From Betaproteobacteria bacterium (GTDB lineage: Bacteria > Pseudomonadota > Gammaproteobacteria > Burkholderiales > SG8-39): DNA of 18,704 nucleotides. Position numbers and translations under genes: made by a program. A model generated the notes under the pieces. The model was given only the letters and a program-made list of their open reading frames with translations. It did no database searches and was not told the origin of the DNA. Each line of letters opens with the position of its first letter. Position 1 is the first letter of the stretch. Location: the NCBI GenBank assembly GCA_016867955.1, contig VGIE01000006.1, positions 1-18,704 on the forward strand, given 5' to 3'. Positions 1 through 8,709 of this stretch are shown in pieces.

Positions 1-125
1 CCGATGCCGGAGTATCCTGCACCATCGAGGGGCGATTTCAAGCCGCTGCCGATCATCCGGTACTGCTCGAATTCCCGGAAGGCGAGTACCTGAAAGGCCT
101 GCTGCTGGCCCGCCGCCGGGCCTGA
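1..125 (+). CDS. C-terminal end of an unidentified protein (partial)
   Basis: The frame that starts at base 3 is open from the window edge to a TGA at 123-125. It encodes about 40 residues ending in FPEGEYLKGLLLARRRA. Composition and codon use resemble the neighbouring genes, so it is probably the tail of a real gene cut by the window edge. I do not recognise the family and the fragment shows no diagnostic motif. It lies about 220 bp upstream of the CobW-type GTPase on the same strand, so it could be the preceding gene of the same cluster or unrelated. Confidence 0.5.
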   Translation, partial: DAGVSCTIEGRFQAAADHPVLLEFPEGEYLKGLLLARRRA

Positions 126-346
126 CCAGCCCCGGATGCGCGCCCGAGTGTGGAATACGCTGCGCCATGCCACCCTACGCCGCTGGCTGAGGTACTGGCA
201 CCCCGCGCCCGGGCCGGTGGCGCCAAACCGCTGACTGTGGTCTAATCCGGCCTTTTTCGGGCAAGCCCCGGTCCGGCGGGCTGTCCGGCCAGGGTGGCCG
301 CGCATCCGGGCGGCGCTTCCCCCAAAGCAAGATTCGGAGGCCATGC
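126..346. other. Intergenic spacer before the CobW GTPase
   Basis: This 221-bp spacer has no convincing gene. A TCTAAT hexamer at 241-246 resembles a -10 element but lacks a good -35 at 16-18 bp. No AT-rich dyad of the TGTTATAnnATAACA type expected for a Zur operator was found by eye. A 32-codon ORF at 136-234 (Trp/Arg-rich, no good ribosome binding site) is not supported. Confidence 0.4.
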
Positions 347-1351
347 ATGGCAAAGAAGCAGCAATCCAGACTGGTGCCTGTCACCATCCTCACCGGGTTC
401 CTCGGCAGCGGCAAGACCACGTTGCTGAACCGCATCCTCAAGGAGCAGCACGGGCACAAGATCGCCGTCATCGAGAACGAGTTCGGCGAGGCCGGCGTCG
501 ACAACGAGATCCTCATCGACGATCGCGAAGAGCAGATCGTCGAGATGAACAATGGCTGCATCTGCTGCACCGTGCGCGGCGACCTGCAGCGCATCCTGGG
601 CGAACTGAAGGACAAGCGCGAGCGCGGCAAGCTGTGGTTCGAGCGCATCATCATCGAAACCACCGGCATGGCCGATCCCGGGCCGGTGGCGCAGACCTTC
701 TTCCTCGACGAGGAGATCCGCGATTACTACCTGCTCGATAGCGTCATCACGGTGGTCGATGCCAAGCACGGCCAGAAGACGCTAGATGACTTCCGCGAGG
801 CGCAGGAGCAGGTCGGCTTCGCCGACCGCATCCTGCTCTCGAAGACCGACCTGGTGAGCGAGGATGAGGCCGACAAGCTGCGCTCGCGCCTGGTGCACAT
901 GAACCCGCGCGCGCCGGTGAAGAAGGTGAACTTCGGCGACGCGCCGGTGGACGAGATCCTCGACATTCGCGGCTTCAACCTGAACGAGGTGCTGGAGATC
1001 GATCCGGAATTCCTCGAGAATGCCGAACACACGCACGACGAGCAGGTGTCGTCATTCGTGTTCCGTTCCTCTGCGCCGTTCAACGGGCCGGCACTGGAAG
1101 AGTTCCTCTCCGGCGTCGTCAGGGTATACGGCGAGAATCTGTTGCGATATAAAGGTGTCCTTCATGTCCTGGGGATAGCGCAGCGGGTGATCTTCCAGGG
1201 CGTGCAAATGATGGCGAGCGGGGAAATGGGACGCACCTGGGGCAGGGATGAGAAGCGCTCGAGCACCATGGTATTCATCGGCAGGAATCTGCCGCAAGAC
1301 ATGATCATGAAAGGCCTGGAAGGATCCCTCGTGAGACAGGATCCCTCGTGA
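347..1351 (+). CDS. COG0523/CobW-family zinc metallochaperone-type GTPase
   Basis: This 334-residue protein belongs to the G3E P-loop GTPases of the CobW/COG0523 family, cytosolic proteins that bind Zn and use GTP to deliver metal to client enzymes. Visible motifs are Walker A GFLGSGKTT (residues 17-25), ENEFG (43-47), the metal-binding GCICC (70-74), Walker B/switch ETTGMADP (104-111) and the G4 base-recognition motif SKTD (165-168). A CobW_C-type C-terminal half follows a short His-containing linker (ENAEHTHDEQ). The start is the ATG at 347 with GGAGG about 8 bases upstream. The last residues (from GSLVRQDPS) come from a 17-bp tandem duplication, and the stop overlaps the start of the DksA gene, suggesting translational coupling. 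A metal other than zinc is possible from the protein alone; the context favours zinc. Confidence 0.93.
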   Translation: MAKKQQSRLVPVTILTGFLGSGKTTLLNRILKEQHGHKIAVIENEFGEAGVDNEILIDDREEQIVEMNNGCICCTVRGDLQRILGELKDKRERGKLWFERIIIETTGMADPGPVAQTFFLDEEIRDYYLLDSVITVVDAKHGQKTLDDFREAQEQVGFADRILLSKTDLVSEDEADKLRSRLVHMNPRAPVKKVNFGDAPVDEILDIRGFNLNEVLEIDPEFLENAEHTHDEQVSSFVFRSSAPFNGPALEEFLSGVVRVYGENLLRYKGVLHVLGIAQRVIFQGVQMMASGEMGRTWGRDEKRSSTMVFIGRNLPQDMIMKGLEGSLVRQDPS

Positions 1352-1355
1352 GACA
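1322..1355. repeat. 17-bp perfect tandem duplication at the cobW-dksA junction
   Basis: Bases 1322-1338 and 1339-1355 are identical (unit ggatccctcgtgagaca). The second copy supplies both the cobW TGA (1349-1351) and the dksA GTG (1348-1350). With only one copy, the cobW frame would read straight into the dksA frame without a stop. Confidence 0.95.
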
Positions 1356-1794
1356 AGTAGCCAAGAAACCGGCATCCGCATCTGCGACGCGCCTCACCGA
1401 GGCGGCGTTGCGCAAGATGCCGGCATCGCAGTACATGAATGTACAGCAGCTGGCGTTCTTCAAGGAGAAGCTCATCGTCATGCGCAACGAGTTGCTCGAG
1501 AACGCGGGCTCCACCTCGGAACACCTGCGCGAGCACACCGCAGAACCCGATCCGGCCGATCAGGCCACCATCGAGGAAGAAAACGCACTGGAGCTACGCG
1601 CGCGCGACCGCGAACGTAAGCTGCTGAAGAAGATCGAGGAGGCGCTGCACCGCATCGACGACGAGTCGTACGGCTACTGCGAGGAGACCGGCGATCCCAT
1701 CGGCATCCCGCGCCTGCTGGCGCGCCCCACCGCGACCCTCACCATCGACGCGCAGACGCGCCGCGAGCAGCGCCAGAAGCTCTATGGCGACTGA
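1348..1794 (+). CDS. dksA: DksA/TraR-family transcription factor lacking the zinc finger (DksA2 type)
   Basis: DksA binds in the RNA polymerase secondary channel and acts with ppGpp in the stringent response. This 148-residue protein aligns with E. coli DksA along its length: the YMNVQQLAFFKEKL helix (30-43), the coiled-coil tip with both acidic residues in DPADQA (D68, D71), and the RDRERKLLKKIEEAL arm. The canonical CxxC-x17-CxxC zinc finger is changed to C111-EE-T114, 17 residues, T132-ID-A135. From the literature, this CxxT-x17-TxxA pattern marks P. aeruginosa DksA2, which works without zinc and is used under zinc limitation. The start is taken as the GTG at 1348, overlapping the cobW stop; a downstream start such as the ATG at 1417 cannot be excluded. 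Its place between a CobW GTPase and zinc uptake genes supports a zinc-sparing role. Confidence 0.93.
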   Translation: MRQVAKKPASASATRLTEAALRKMPASQYMNVQQLAFFKEKLIVMRNELLENAGSTSEHLREHTAEPDPADQATIEEENALELRARDRERKLLKKIEEALHRIDDESYGYCEETGDPIGIPRLLARPTATLTIDAQTRREQRQKLYGD

Positions 1795-1823
1795 TTCCCG
1801 CGATTGACGGGGTCGCCCTCGGC

Positions 1824-2229
1824 ATGAAGATCAGCTCCCGCGGCGTCCTTGCCTGCTCCTGTTCGTCGCCCTCGCGGTGGCGCAGTGGGCAGCGCAGACC
1901 CACGGAGTGTCGCACCTCCGGCACGAACTGTCGGTAGCCAAGGCCTTTGCACATCCCCTGCATGACCACGGCAGCGACGCCGGGCATGACCATGTCCACG
2001 ACCATGACCATGACCACGCCCGCGCAGGTGACGGGCCGGAACCGCTGGACCATCCGGCCGAGCTTTGCCTCGTCTTCCATGGCATCGACTGCAAGGCGAC
2101 TGCGCCGGCGGTGTCGCCGACTCACCTTGCCGACAACCTGCTGCCCGCGGCAGGACCGCAGCCACCCGCGCTGAGTCTTGCCGTTGCCCCCCCTACCACT
2201 CCCGCGCACCGCCCGCGCAACGTTCCTGA
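1824..2229 (+). pseudogene. His-rich exported protein, broken by two frameshifts
   Basis: From the ATG at 1824 the frame begins MKISSRGVLA and then loses a hydrophobic signal sequence (LLLFVALAVAQWAAQTHG) that continues one frame away. One added base near 1855 restores it. The body holds a dense His/Asp tract (HDHGSDAGHDHVHDHDHDH, about residues 49-67), then AELCLVFHGIDCK. A second missing base in the seven-C run at 2187-2193 would give the ending YHSRAPPAQRS and a TGA at 2227-2229. Repaired, it is about 134 residues with a signal peptide, probably a periplasmic metal-binding protein. Similar small His-rich exported proteins often precede metal-related TonB receptors, but I cannot assign a named family firmly. 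The uncorrected frame stays open to 2464, which I regard as read-through into the next gene. Confidence 0.6.
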
Positions 2230-2245
2230 GCCCGCCGCAACAACC

Positions 2246-2271
2246 GTGTCCGGCCGATTTCGGCCGGACGC
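2246..2271 (+). other. GC-rich stem-loop between the His-rich gene and znuD-like gene
   Basis: A perfect 9-bp stem (2248-2256 with 2261-2269, gtccggccg/cggccggac) closes over a 4-base loop attt, with further G-U and G-C pairs outside. It lies in the leader, 25 bases before the receptor ATG at 2296. No T-run follows, so it is not a canonical intrinsic terminator. It may stabilise or attenuate the message. Confidence 0.5.
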
Positions 2272-2295
2272 TCGAACGTTTTCAGGAGATGGACG

Positions 2296-4435
2296 ATGTT
2301 CCGTATCAACCGGACGGCGCTCGCTATCGCGTTGGCCCTGCCGTGGGCGGCGTCTGCACAGACCCCGGCCCAGGCCGGCCCCCCGCTGCGTCCCCAACCC
2401 CGTCGCCGGTCCGGCTCGAGGCCGTGATCGTCACGGCCAGCCCGCTGGGCTCGGACCTGTTTGACCTGGTGCCGCCGGCCGCGGTGCTCGATGGCGAAGG
2501 ACTGCTGCTGCGAAAGCGCAGCACGCTGGGTGAAACCATCAGCAATCTGCCCGGCATAGTTCGACGGGTTTCGGACCGAATGCAAGCCGGCCGGTGATCC
2601 GCGGCCTGGATGCAGACCGCATCCGCATTCTGCAGAACGGCACCGGCATGCTGGATGCGTCGTCGCTTAGCTTCGATCATGCCGACGCCGTCGATCTGAT
2701 GGCGGCGGAGCGTGTGGAAGTGGTGCGCGGCTCCGCTGCGCTGCTTTACGGCGGCAATGCCGTCGGCGGCGTTGTGAATGTCATCGACAGCCGCATCGCC
2801 AAGGCCCCCTTGACCGGCATGAACGGTTCCTTGGAAGCCAGAATGGGCGGCGCCGAGGGCGAACGCACCGGCGGCGCCAGGATCGCGGCCGGCAACGGGC
2901 GCTTCGTGCTGAACGCGGATGCCTACAGCCGCGAGACCGTCGATCTGCGCATCAAGGGGCCGGCGGTGTCCGATCGGCTGCGTGCCGAGGCCGCTGCCGG
3001 CAATCGGAATGTGGCGCAGGAACTGCTGGATGCCCGCACGCGACTGCCCAACAGCAGCTCGACTTCGTCCGGCGGCGGCCTGGGCGGTACGGTGTTCTGG
3101 CACAAGGGGTCGGCGGGACTGTCGTACTCGGCCCTGGACTCCGAGTACGGCACGGTGGCCGAGCCGGCGGTTCGCATCGACATGAAGAGCACGCGCTGGG
3201 ACTTTGCCGGGGAGGTGTTCGACCTGCGTGGCGTGGTGAGCGGCCTCAAGCTGAAGTGGGGGCAGACCGACCATGAGCATCGCGAGCTGGATGCGGGCGC
3301 GGTGAGCACCCTGTTCAGATCATCCGGCCACGAGGCGCGGCTGGAGGCAGTGCATCGTCCGATGGGTCCCCTGACCGGATCGCTGGGGCTGCAACTGGGA
3401 AAGGTGGATTTCTCGGCGCTGGGCGACGAGGCCTTCGTGCCGCAGACCCACACCACGACCCGCGCCGTCTTCCTCTACGAAGAGCTGCCGGTGGGCAAAT
3501 TGAAGCTCAACTTCGGTGGCAGGCTGGAGCGGACCGCCGCGCGCTCCGAGGGCGGCGGCAACGTGCCGACCGGGCAGGTCGTTCCGCGCTTCGGCGCTGC
3601 GCAGGAGCGCAGCTTCAGCGCAGCGAGCACCAGCGTCGGCGCGCTCTATCCGCTGGCGAACGGCGTGGCGCTGACGGCCAACCTCGCGTCCACCCAGCGC
3701 GCGCCCACAGCGACCGAACTGTATGCGAACGGGCCGCACGTGGCCACCGGCGCCTACGAGGTGGGCAATCCGGGCTTCGACAAGGAGCGGGCGCGATCGC
3801 TCGATGTGGGGGTGCGGCTGCGCGCGGGACCGAAATCGGGCAGTTTCAGCGTGTTTCACACCCGGTTCCGGAATTTCATCACCGAGTTTCGCACCGGCGC
3901 CGACCGTGCTGCCGACGGCGCAGTGGCTCCGGTCGATGTCGGGGGCGGCATGACGGCGGCGGGCTTCGAAATCCTGCCCGAGGTGGCGTTTCGCGCGGTG
4001 CCGGCGGTGTTCACCGGGTTCGAGGCGCAGGGCCGCGTGCGGCTGCTGGATCGCGGCTCCACCCTCGACCTGGAGCTGCGCGCGGACTACACGCAGGCGC
4101 GCAACGCCGATACCAGCGAGCCGCTGCCGCGCATCGCACCGATGCGCATCGGCGCGAGCCTGGTCCACGGACGTGAAGTGCTCAGTGCGCGGCTGGACGT
4201 GAACCGCATCCTCGGCCAGGGACGCATCGCAGCGAACGAGCTGCCCACCAACGGCTACACGCTGGTGGATGCCTCGGCCTCCTCGCGCTTCAAGTCGGGC
4301 CCGGCCGGCTGGGAGGCGTTCCTGCGCGCCACCAACCTGCTGAATGCGAACGCCCGCAACCATGTGTCGTTCCTCAAGGATCAGGCGCCACTGCCGGGAC
4401 GAGGTATATTATTGGGGTTGCGCGCCAGCTTCTGA
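2296..4435 (+). pseudogene. znuD: ZnuD-like TonB-dependent zinc receptor, frameshifted twice near the N-terminus
   Basis: This is an outer-membrane, TonB-energised receptor. The ATG at 2296 follows AGGAGA (2284-2289) and starts a clear signal peptide (MFRINRTALAIALALPWAAS, cleaved after SAQ). The frame then breaks at the six-C run 2379-2384; one more C restores PTPSPVRLEAVIVTASPLGS, the TonB box and plug start. A second lost base near 2557-2558 separates TISNLPGI from SSTGFGPNASRPVIRGLDAD, the plug core. From 2562 to the TAA-free stop at 4433-4435 the frame is intact: GSAALLYGGNAVGGVVNV closes the plug and the 22-strand barrel ends GILLGLRASF with terminal Phe. Segments such as ELYANGPHVATGAYEVGNPGF resemble Neisseria ZnuD. 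The large His-rich loop of meningococcal ZnuD is not obvious here. As written, no full-length receptor can be made; a repaired protein would be about 713 residues. Confidence 0.8.
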
Positions 4436-4444
4436 GCGATGCAC

Positions 4445-4482
4445 TGAACCCCGGGCAGGCGCCTCCTGCCCGGGGCGGTTCA
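4445..4482 (+). other. Strong stem-loop between znuD-like and ZIP genes
   Basis: An 11-bp perfect stem (4449-4459 with 4465-4475, ccccgggcagg/cctgcccgggg) has loop cgcct. An outer tgaacc/ggttca pairing gives an alternative extension. It sits just after the receptor stop and before the ZIP ribosome binding site. No T-tract follows, so termination is uncertain; it could act as a Rho-independent-like pause, a 3' stabiliser, or limit read-through. Confidence 0.5.
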
Positions 4483-4532
4483 CGAATGCCCGGTCGTGAC
4501 ACCCGTTGCGTCCGGCCAAATGTAGGAGAGAC

Positions 4533-5291
4533 ATGGATACGCTGCTACAAATCATTCTGGCGACACTGGCGGGGGGCGTCCTGAGCATGCTGGCGGCCGC
4601 GCTGGCGACGCTGGTCCTGCTCGAGCGCTGGCTGCCGCGCCTGGTGAGCTTCGCCGTCGGCGCCATGCTGGCCGCGGCCTTTCTTGATCTGCTGCCCGAG
4701 GCAGTGAATGCGGGGCTCGACGTCGAAGAGGCCGGGGCCGTGGTGCTGGGCGGCGTGATGCTGTTCTTCGTCATCGAGAAGCTGGCCTTGTGGCGCCACG
4801 CACACGGCGTATACCATCACGAGCCGGCAATCAGGGTGTCGGGCCCGATGGTCCTGGTGGGCGACGCCGTGCACAACTTCGTCGACGGGGTGCTGATCGC
4901 CGCGGCCTTTCTCCAGAGCACCGAACTCGGCACGGCCGCGACGCTTGCCGTCATCGCCCATGAAGTGCCGCAGGAGGCCGGGGACTTCATGGTGCTCCTG
5001 CACGCCGGCTACACCCGCCGGCGCGCTCTGGTGTTGAACGCGCTGTGCAGTCTCGCATCCGTGGTCGGCGGCGTGCTGGGCTACCTGCTGCTGCTGCAGA
5101 TGCAGGCGGCGGTGCCGTACGCGCTCGCCATCTCCGCGGCTAGCTTCATCTACATTGCCGTTGCGGACCTCATCCCCGACCTGCACCACAACCACGGCGG
5201 GAGATCGGCAGTGTCTCAACTGGCCATGATCGCAGCCGGGATCGGTCTCATCCTGGCCGGCCACCTGTTGCATGGCCAGCACGTCCATTGA
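4533..5291 (+). CDS. ZIP-family zinc/divalent metal permease
   Basis: This 252-residue inner-membrane protein has about eight hydrophobic segments and would import Zn2+ or another divalent metal without ATP. The two signature helices are plain: GDAVHNFVDGV (H114, N115, D118) and IAHEVPQEAGD (H143, E144, P146, G150, D151), which form the binuclear metal site in ZIP proteins. There is a His-rich loop between helices 3 and 4 (HAHGVYHHE, 89-97), a HH pair near 218-219, and a His-rich C-terminus (HLLHGQHVH). The ATG at 4533 is preferred because TAGGAGAG lies 4-11 bases upstream; an in-frame GTG at 4506 would add nine residues with no better signal. It ends 17 bp before the DUF2796 gene, so the two are probably one operon. 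Confidence 0.93.
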   Translation: MDTLLQIILATLAGGVLSMLAAALATLVLLERWLPRLVSFAVGAMLAAAFLDLLPEAVNAGLDVEEAGAVVLGGVMLFFVIEKLALWRHAHGVYHHEPAIRVSGPMVLVGDAVHNFVDGVLIAAAFLQSTELGTAATLAVIAHEVPQEAGDFMVLLHAGYTRRRALVLNALCSLASVVGGVLGYLLLLQMQAAVPYALAISAASFIYIAVADLIPDLHHNHGGRSAVSQLAMIAAGIGLILAGHLLHGQHVH

Positions 5292-5308
5292 ACACAGGGA
5301 GGAAGAAC

Positions 5309-5914
5309 ATGAATCGAATGTATGCGGTCATTGCCGTGATTGCGACTTCACTGGCCTGTGGCAAGTCCCTTGCCCAGCACGCGCATGTCCACGGCAATGC
5401 GGAACTGCAGATCGCGGTGCAGGGACAGGCGCTGACCGTGCAGCTTGCCTCGCCACTGGAGAACCTGATCGGCTTCGAGCACGCGCCGCGCACCGACAAG
5501 CAGAAGGCGGCGGCGCAAGCCCTGGGCGAGCGCCTGGCCAGGCCGGATGCGTTGTTCGTGCCGTCGCGGGACGCGCGCTGCACGCCCCACGCCAGCGTGG
5601 TCAACGCGCCGGTGCTGGGCATGAATGGGGTCATCGAAGGGCGCGCGGAAAAGCAGCCTTCAGCGCAGGCGGGTAAGACGGCGCACCGCGGCCATTCACA
5701 CGGCCCGAAGAAGGGCGAGCTGGGCGGCGAAGGCCACGCGGAGCTGCTCGCGCAATTTGCCTTCAAGTGCGAGCAGCCCGCCGCGCTGAAGGGGGTGGAG
5801 GTGCGGCTGTTCGATGCCTTCCGCGGCCTGCGCCGCATCGACGCCCAGGTGGCCGGGCCTGCAGGCCAGAAGGCGGTTCGCCTGTCGTCGTCCCAGCGCA
5901 TGGTTTCATGGTAG
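5309..5914 (+). CDS. DUF2796 periplasmic zinc-binding protein (ZrgA/PA4063 type)
   Basis: This 201-residue protein starts with a signal peptide (MNRMYAVIAVIATSLACGKS, cleavage around LAQ 21-23). The exported mature end begins HAHVHGNAELQIAVQG, typical of DUF2796. A second His cluster HRGHSHG lies at 126-132, and there are two cysteines (C91, C154) that could form a disulphide. The family is described in P. aeruginosa (PA4063) and V. cholerae (ZrgA) as a zinc-responsive periplasmic zinc-binding protein working with the ABC genes downstream. The ATG at 5309 follows AGGGAGGA at 5296-5303. The ABC ATPase starts 9 bp after its stop. Holding zinc for the adjacent transporter is inferred from homology and context. 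Confidence 0.88.
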   Translation: MNRMYAVIAVIATSLACGKSLAQHAHVHGNAELQIAVQGQALTVQLASPLENLIGFEHAPRTDKQKAAAQALGERLARPDALFVPSRDARCTPHASVVNAPVLGMNGVIEGRAEKQPSAQAGKTAHRGHSHGPKKGELGGEGHAELLAQFAFKCEQPAALKGVEVRLFDAFRGLRRIDAQVAGPAGQKAVRLSSSQRMVSW

Positions 5915-5923
5915 GTTCCCCGG

Positions 5924-6636
<713 letters not shown>

Positions 6637-6640
<4 letters not shown>

Positions 6641-7899
6641 GCTACGCGTTGACCCTCGCTGCGCGCAGTGCCTGGAACCGCCGGCTGACGCTCGGCATGA
6701 CGCTGATCGCCTTCGTGCTCAGCGTCGCCCTGCTGGTCGGCATCGAGCGCGTGCGCACGGATGCACGGGACACCTTCTCCCGATCAGTGTCAGGTACTGA
6801 CCTGGTGGTCGGCGCCCGCGCCAGCGCCGTGCAGTTGATGCTGTATGCGGTGTTCCGCATCGGCGATGCCACCAACAACATGCGCTGGGACAGTTTCCGG
6901 ATGCTGGAGAACCATCCCCAGGTGGCCTGGGCGGTGCCGCTGTCGCTGGGTGATTCACACCGAGGATTCCCGGTGCTGGGCACCAATGCCGGCTACTTCG
7001 AGCATTTCCGTTACGGGGAGTCCCGCGCCCTGGTGCTGGCGGCTGGGCGGCGCAACAAGGCACTGTTCGAGGCAGTCATCGGCGCAGAGGTCGCAGAACG
7101 ACTCGGCTACGGCGAGGGCGCCCGCATCGTGCTCAACCATGGCGCCGGCGAGGTCAGCCTGGCCGCACACGACGACAAACCGTTCGCCGTGGTCGGGATC
7201 CTGGAGCGAACCGGCACGCCCGTGGACCGGACCGTGCATGTCAGCCTGGAGGCCATCGAGGCCATCCACCTCGACTGGCAGGGCGGCGCGCGCATTCCCG
7301 GTTTTTCGATCCCGGCCGAGTTCGTCAGCAAGTTCAACCTTGCGCCCAAGCAGGTCACCGCGGCGCTGGTCGGGCTGAAGAACCGCTCGGCGGTCTTTGC
7401 CGTGCAGCGGCAGGTAAACGGTTATCCCGACGAGCCGCTGCTGGCAGCGTTGCCCGGCGTGGCCCTGGATGATCTGTGGCAGATCGTCGGCGTTGCGGAG
7501 AAGACGCTGCTCGCGATCTCCGCGATGGTGGTTGCCGTGGGCCTGACAGGGCTGGTGGCGGTGATCCTTGCCGGGCTGGGCGAGCGCCGTCGCGAATTGG
7601 CGATCCTGAGGGCCGTCGGTGCGCGCCCACGGGACATCTTCGCACTGCTGACGCTCGAGGGACTGTTCGTCACGGTGCTGGGTGCCGTGTTGGGCCTGCT
7701 CATGCTGGCGGTGGCAACGGTGGCGCTCGGGCCGCTGGTGGAGCTGCGCTACGGGGTCGCCATCCAGCCGCGCGTGGTGTCGTTGGAGGAACTGCAGTGG
7801 CTGGGGATGGTCGTTGGGGTAGGATTGGCGGCGAGCCTGGTTCCCGGCTATCGCGCCTATCGCCTGTCGTTGGCCGACGGCCTGATGCCGAGAACCTGA
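6637..7899 (+). CDS. FtsX/MacB-like ABC permease of the zinc-regulated system
   Basis: This 420-residue inner-membrane protein has the FtsX plan: one N-terminal membrane helix (about 18-37), a long periplasmic domain (about 40-280), and three C-terminal helices (about 288-318, 335-365 and 388-408). The stretch GERRRELAILRAVGARPRDIF after the second helix is the conserved cytoplasmic coupling region that contacts the ATPase. It starts at an ATG inside the 4-base ATGA overlap with the ATPase gene, so the pair is translationally coupled. It matches PA4065 in type and order. No zinc site is obvious in the periplasmic domain; specificity is inferred from the neighbours. Confidence 0.92.
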
Positions 7900-7917
7900 A
7901 TGGCAAGGAGATTCAAC

Positions 7918-8529
7918 ATGTCGAGGATGTCGCGGGCACTGATCATTGCGGCGGGACTGGCTGGCGTCGGCGCCGGGGTGACGGCGTTCTCCGCGGACCG
8001 GGGTCCCGCGTACCAGCTCGGCGAGCGCCTGCCACAGGCCAAGGCTGCGACGCCGGCATCCGGATTCAGGGCGATCAAGTGGGATGACCTGATTCCGGCC
8101 GACTGGGATCCGCGACAGCTCTTCAAGGGCATTGACCTGAGCATGCTCGACGACTCCGACCCGCGCGCCATTCGTGCCCTTGAGAAACTGCGCGAGGTGT
8201 GGAGCAACGCCCCGTCGAAGGCGGAAATGCACGGTAACCGCGTGCGGATTTCGGGGTTCGTCGTTCCCCTGGAGCGCAAGGGCAAGCAGATCACCGAGTT
8301 CCTGCTGGTGCCGTATTTCGGCGCTTGTATTCACGTGCCGCCGCCGCCGTCGAACCAGATCATCCACGTTTCTGCATCCAAGCCCGTGCGCGACACTGCG
8401 ACCATGGATGCTGTCTGGGTCGACGGCACGCTGGAGGTTGCCCGCTCCGAGACGGGCATGGGCGCTGCCAGCTATCGCCTGCGCGCCGAGCTTGTCGCCC
8501 CGTACTGGGAGCCGGGCAGATCGCGCTAG
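7918..8529 (+). CDS. DUF3299 exported protein (PA4066 type)
   Basis: This 203-residue protein has a hydrophobic N-terminus (about residues 7-24) that should act as a signal peptide or anchor. Its core carries the DUF3299 hallmark YFGACIHVPPPPSNQIIHV (133-151), with conserved C137, H139 and H150 that could hold metal. An upstream stretch RISGFVVPLE is also typical. The ATG at 7918 has AAGGAG at 7905-7910, which favours it over the in-frame ATG at 7900 that directly follows the permease stop. It closes the DUF2796-ATPase-permease-DUF3299 operon. Its biochemical role is unknown; a periplasmic partner of the ABC transporter is inferred. Confidence 0.88.
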   Translation: MSRMSRALIIAAGLAGVGAGVTAFSADRGPAYQLGERLPQAKAATPASGFRAIKWDDLIPADWDPRQLFKGIDLSMLDDSDPRAIRALEKLREVWSNAPSKAEMHGNRVRISGFVVPLERKGKQITEFLLVPYFGACIHVPPPPSNQIIHVSASKPVRDTATMDAVWVDGTLEVARSETGMGAASYRLRAELVAPYWEPGRSR

Positions 8530-8583
8530 CAGCTTGTTGAACAAGGGGGACGCCCCCCTTGACCCCCGACTTCAGGGGCTTTC

Positions 8584-8649
8584 GAAAAACGCTTCCCTGT
8601 GCAGCGAACTGGAGAATGCGGTCCTGTTTGAGATCGGGAAGCGTTTTTC
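8584..8649. repeat. 14-bp perfect inverted repeat
   Basis: The arms gaaaaacgcttccc (8584-8597) and gggaagcgtttttc (8636-8649) are exact reverse complements separated by 38 bases. The A5/T5 outer ends and GC-rich inner part resemble a factor-binding dyad, a bidirectional terminator or the ends of a very small mobile repeat. No coding sequence lies between the arms. Confidence 0.8.
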
Positions 8650-8678
8650 AACGGCCAGTTGGATATTCAGGCCGGGGG

Positions 8679-8709
8679 CCTTTCAAGCGGGCCTGTTCGC
8701 CCCGATAAT
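8679..8709 (+). promoter_or_regulatory. Possible sigma-32-like promoter of hslVU
   Basis: cctttcaa (8679-8686), 13 bases, then ccccgataat (8700-8709) partly fits the heat-shock pattern CTTGAAA-N13-CCCCATnT. The -35 is a poor match, and the -10 region is also a small palindrome (ccccga taa tcgggg, 8700-8714). hslVU is classically heat-induced, which makes the location reasonable. Confidence 0.3.

Noticed and set aside
136..234. 32-codon Trp/Arg-rich ORF between the partial gene and cobW
   Set aside because: No ribosome binding site, GC-rich sequence in which short ORFs are expected, and no recognisable similarity.
1138..1160. AT-rich patch gttgcgatataaagg inside cobW as a Zur site
   Set aside because: It lacks dyad symmetry and lies deep in a coding region far from any start.
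2230..2464. Extension of the His-rich ORF past 2229
   Set aside because: Past the C7 run the residues become Arg/Pro-rich and overlap the receptor start; a one-base correction gives a natural stop at 2229.
6955..8544. 529-codon minus-strand ORF opposite the ABC permease and DUF3299 genes
   Set aside because: Antisense shadow; the + strand genes have complete family motifs and operon overlaps.
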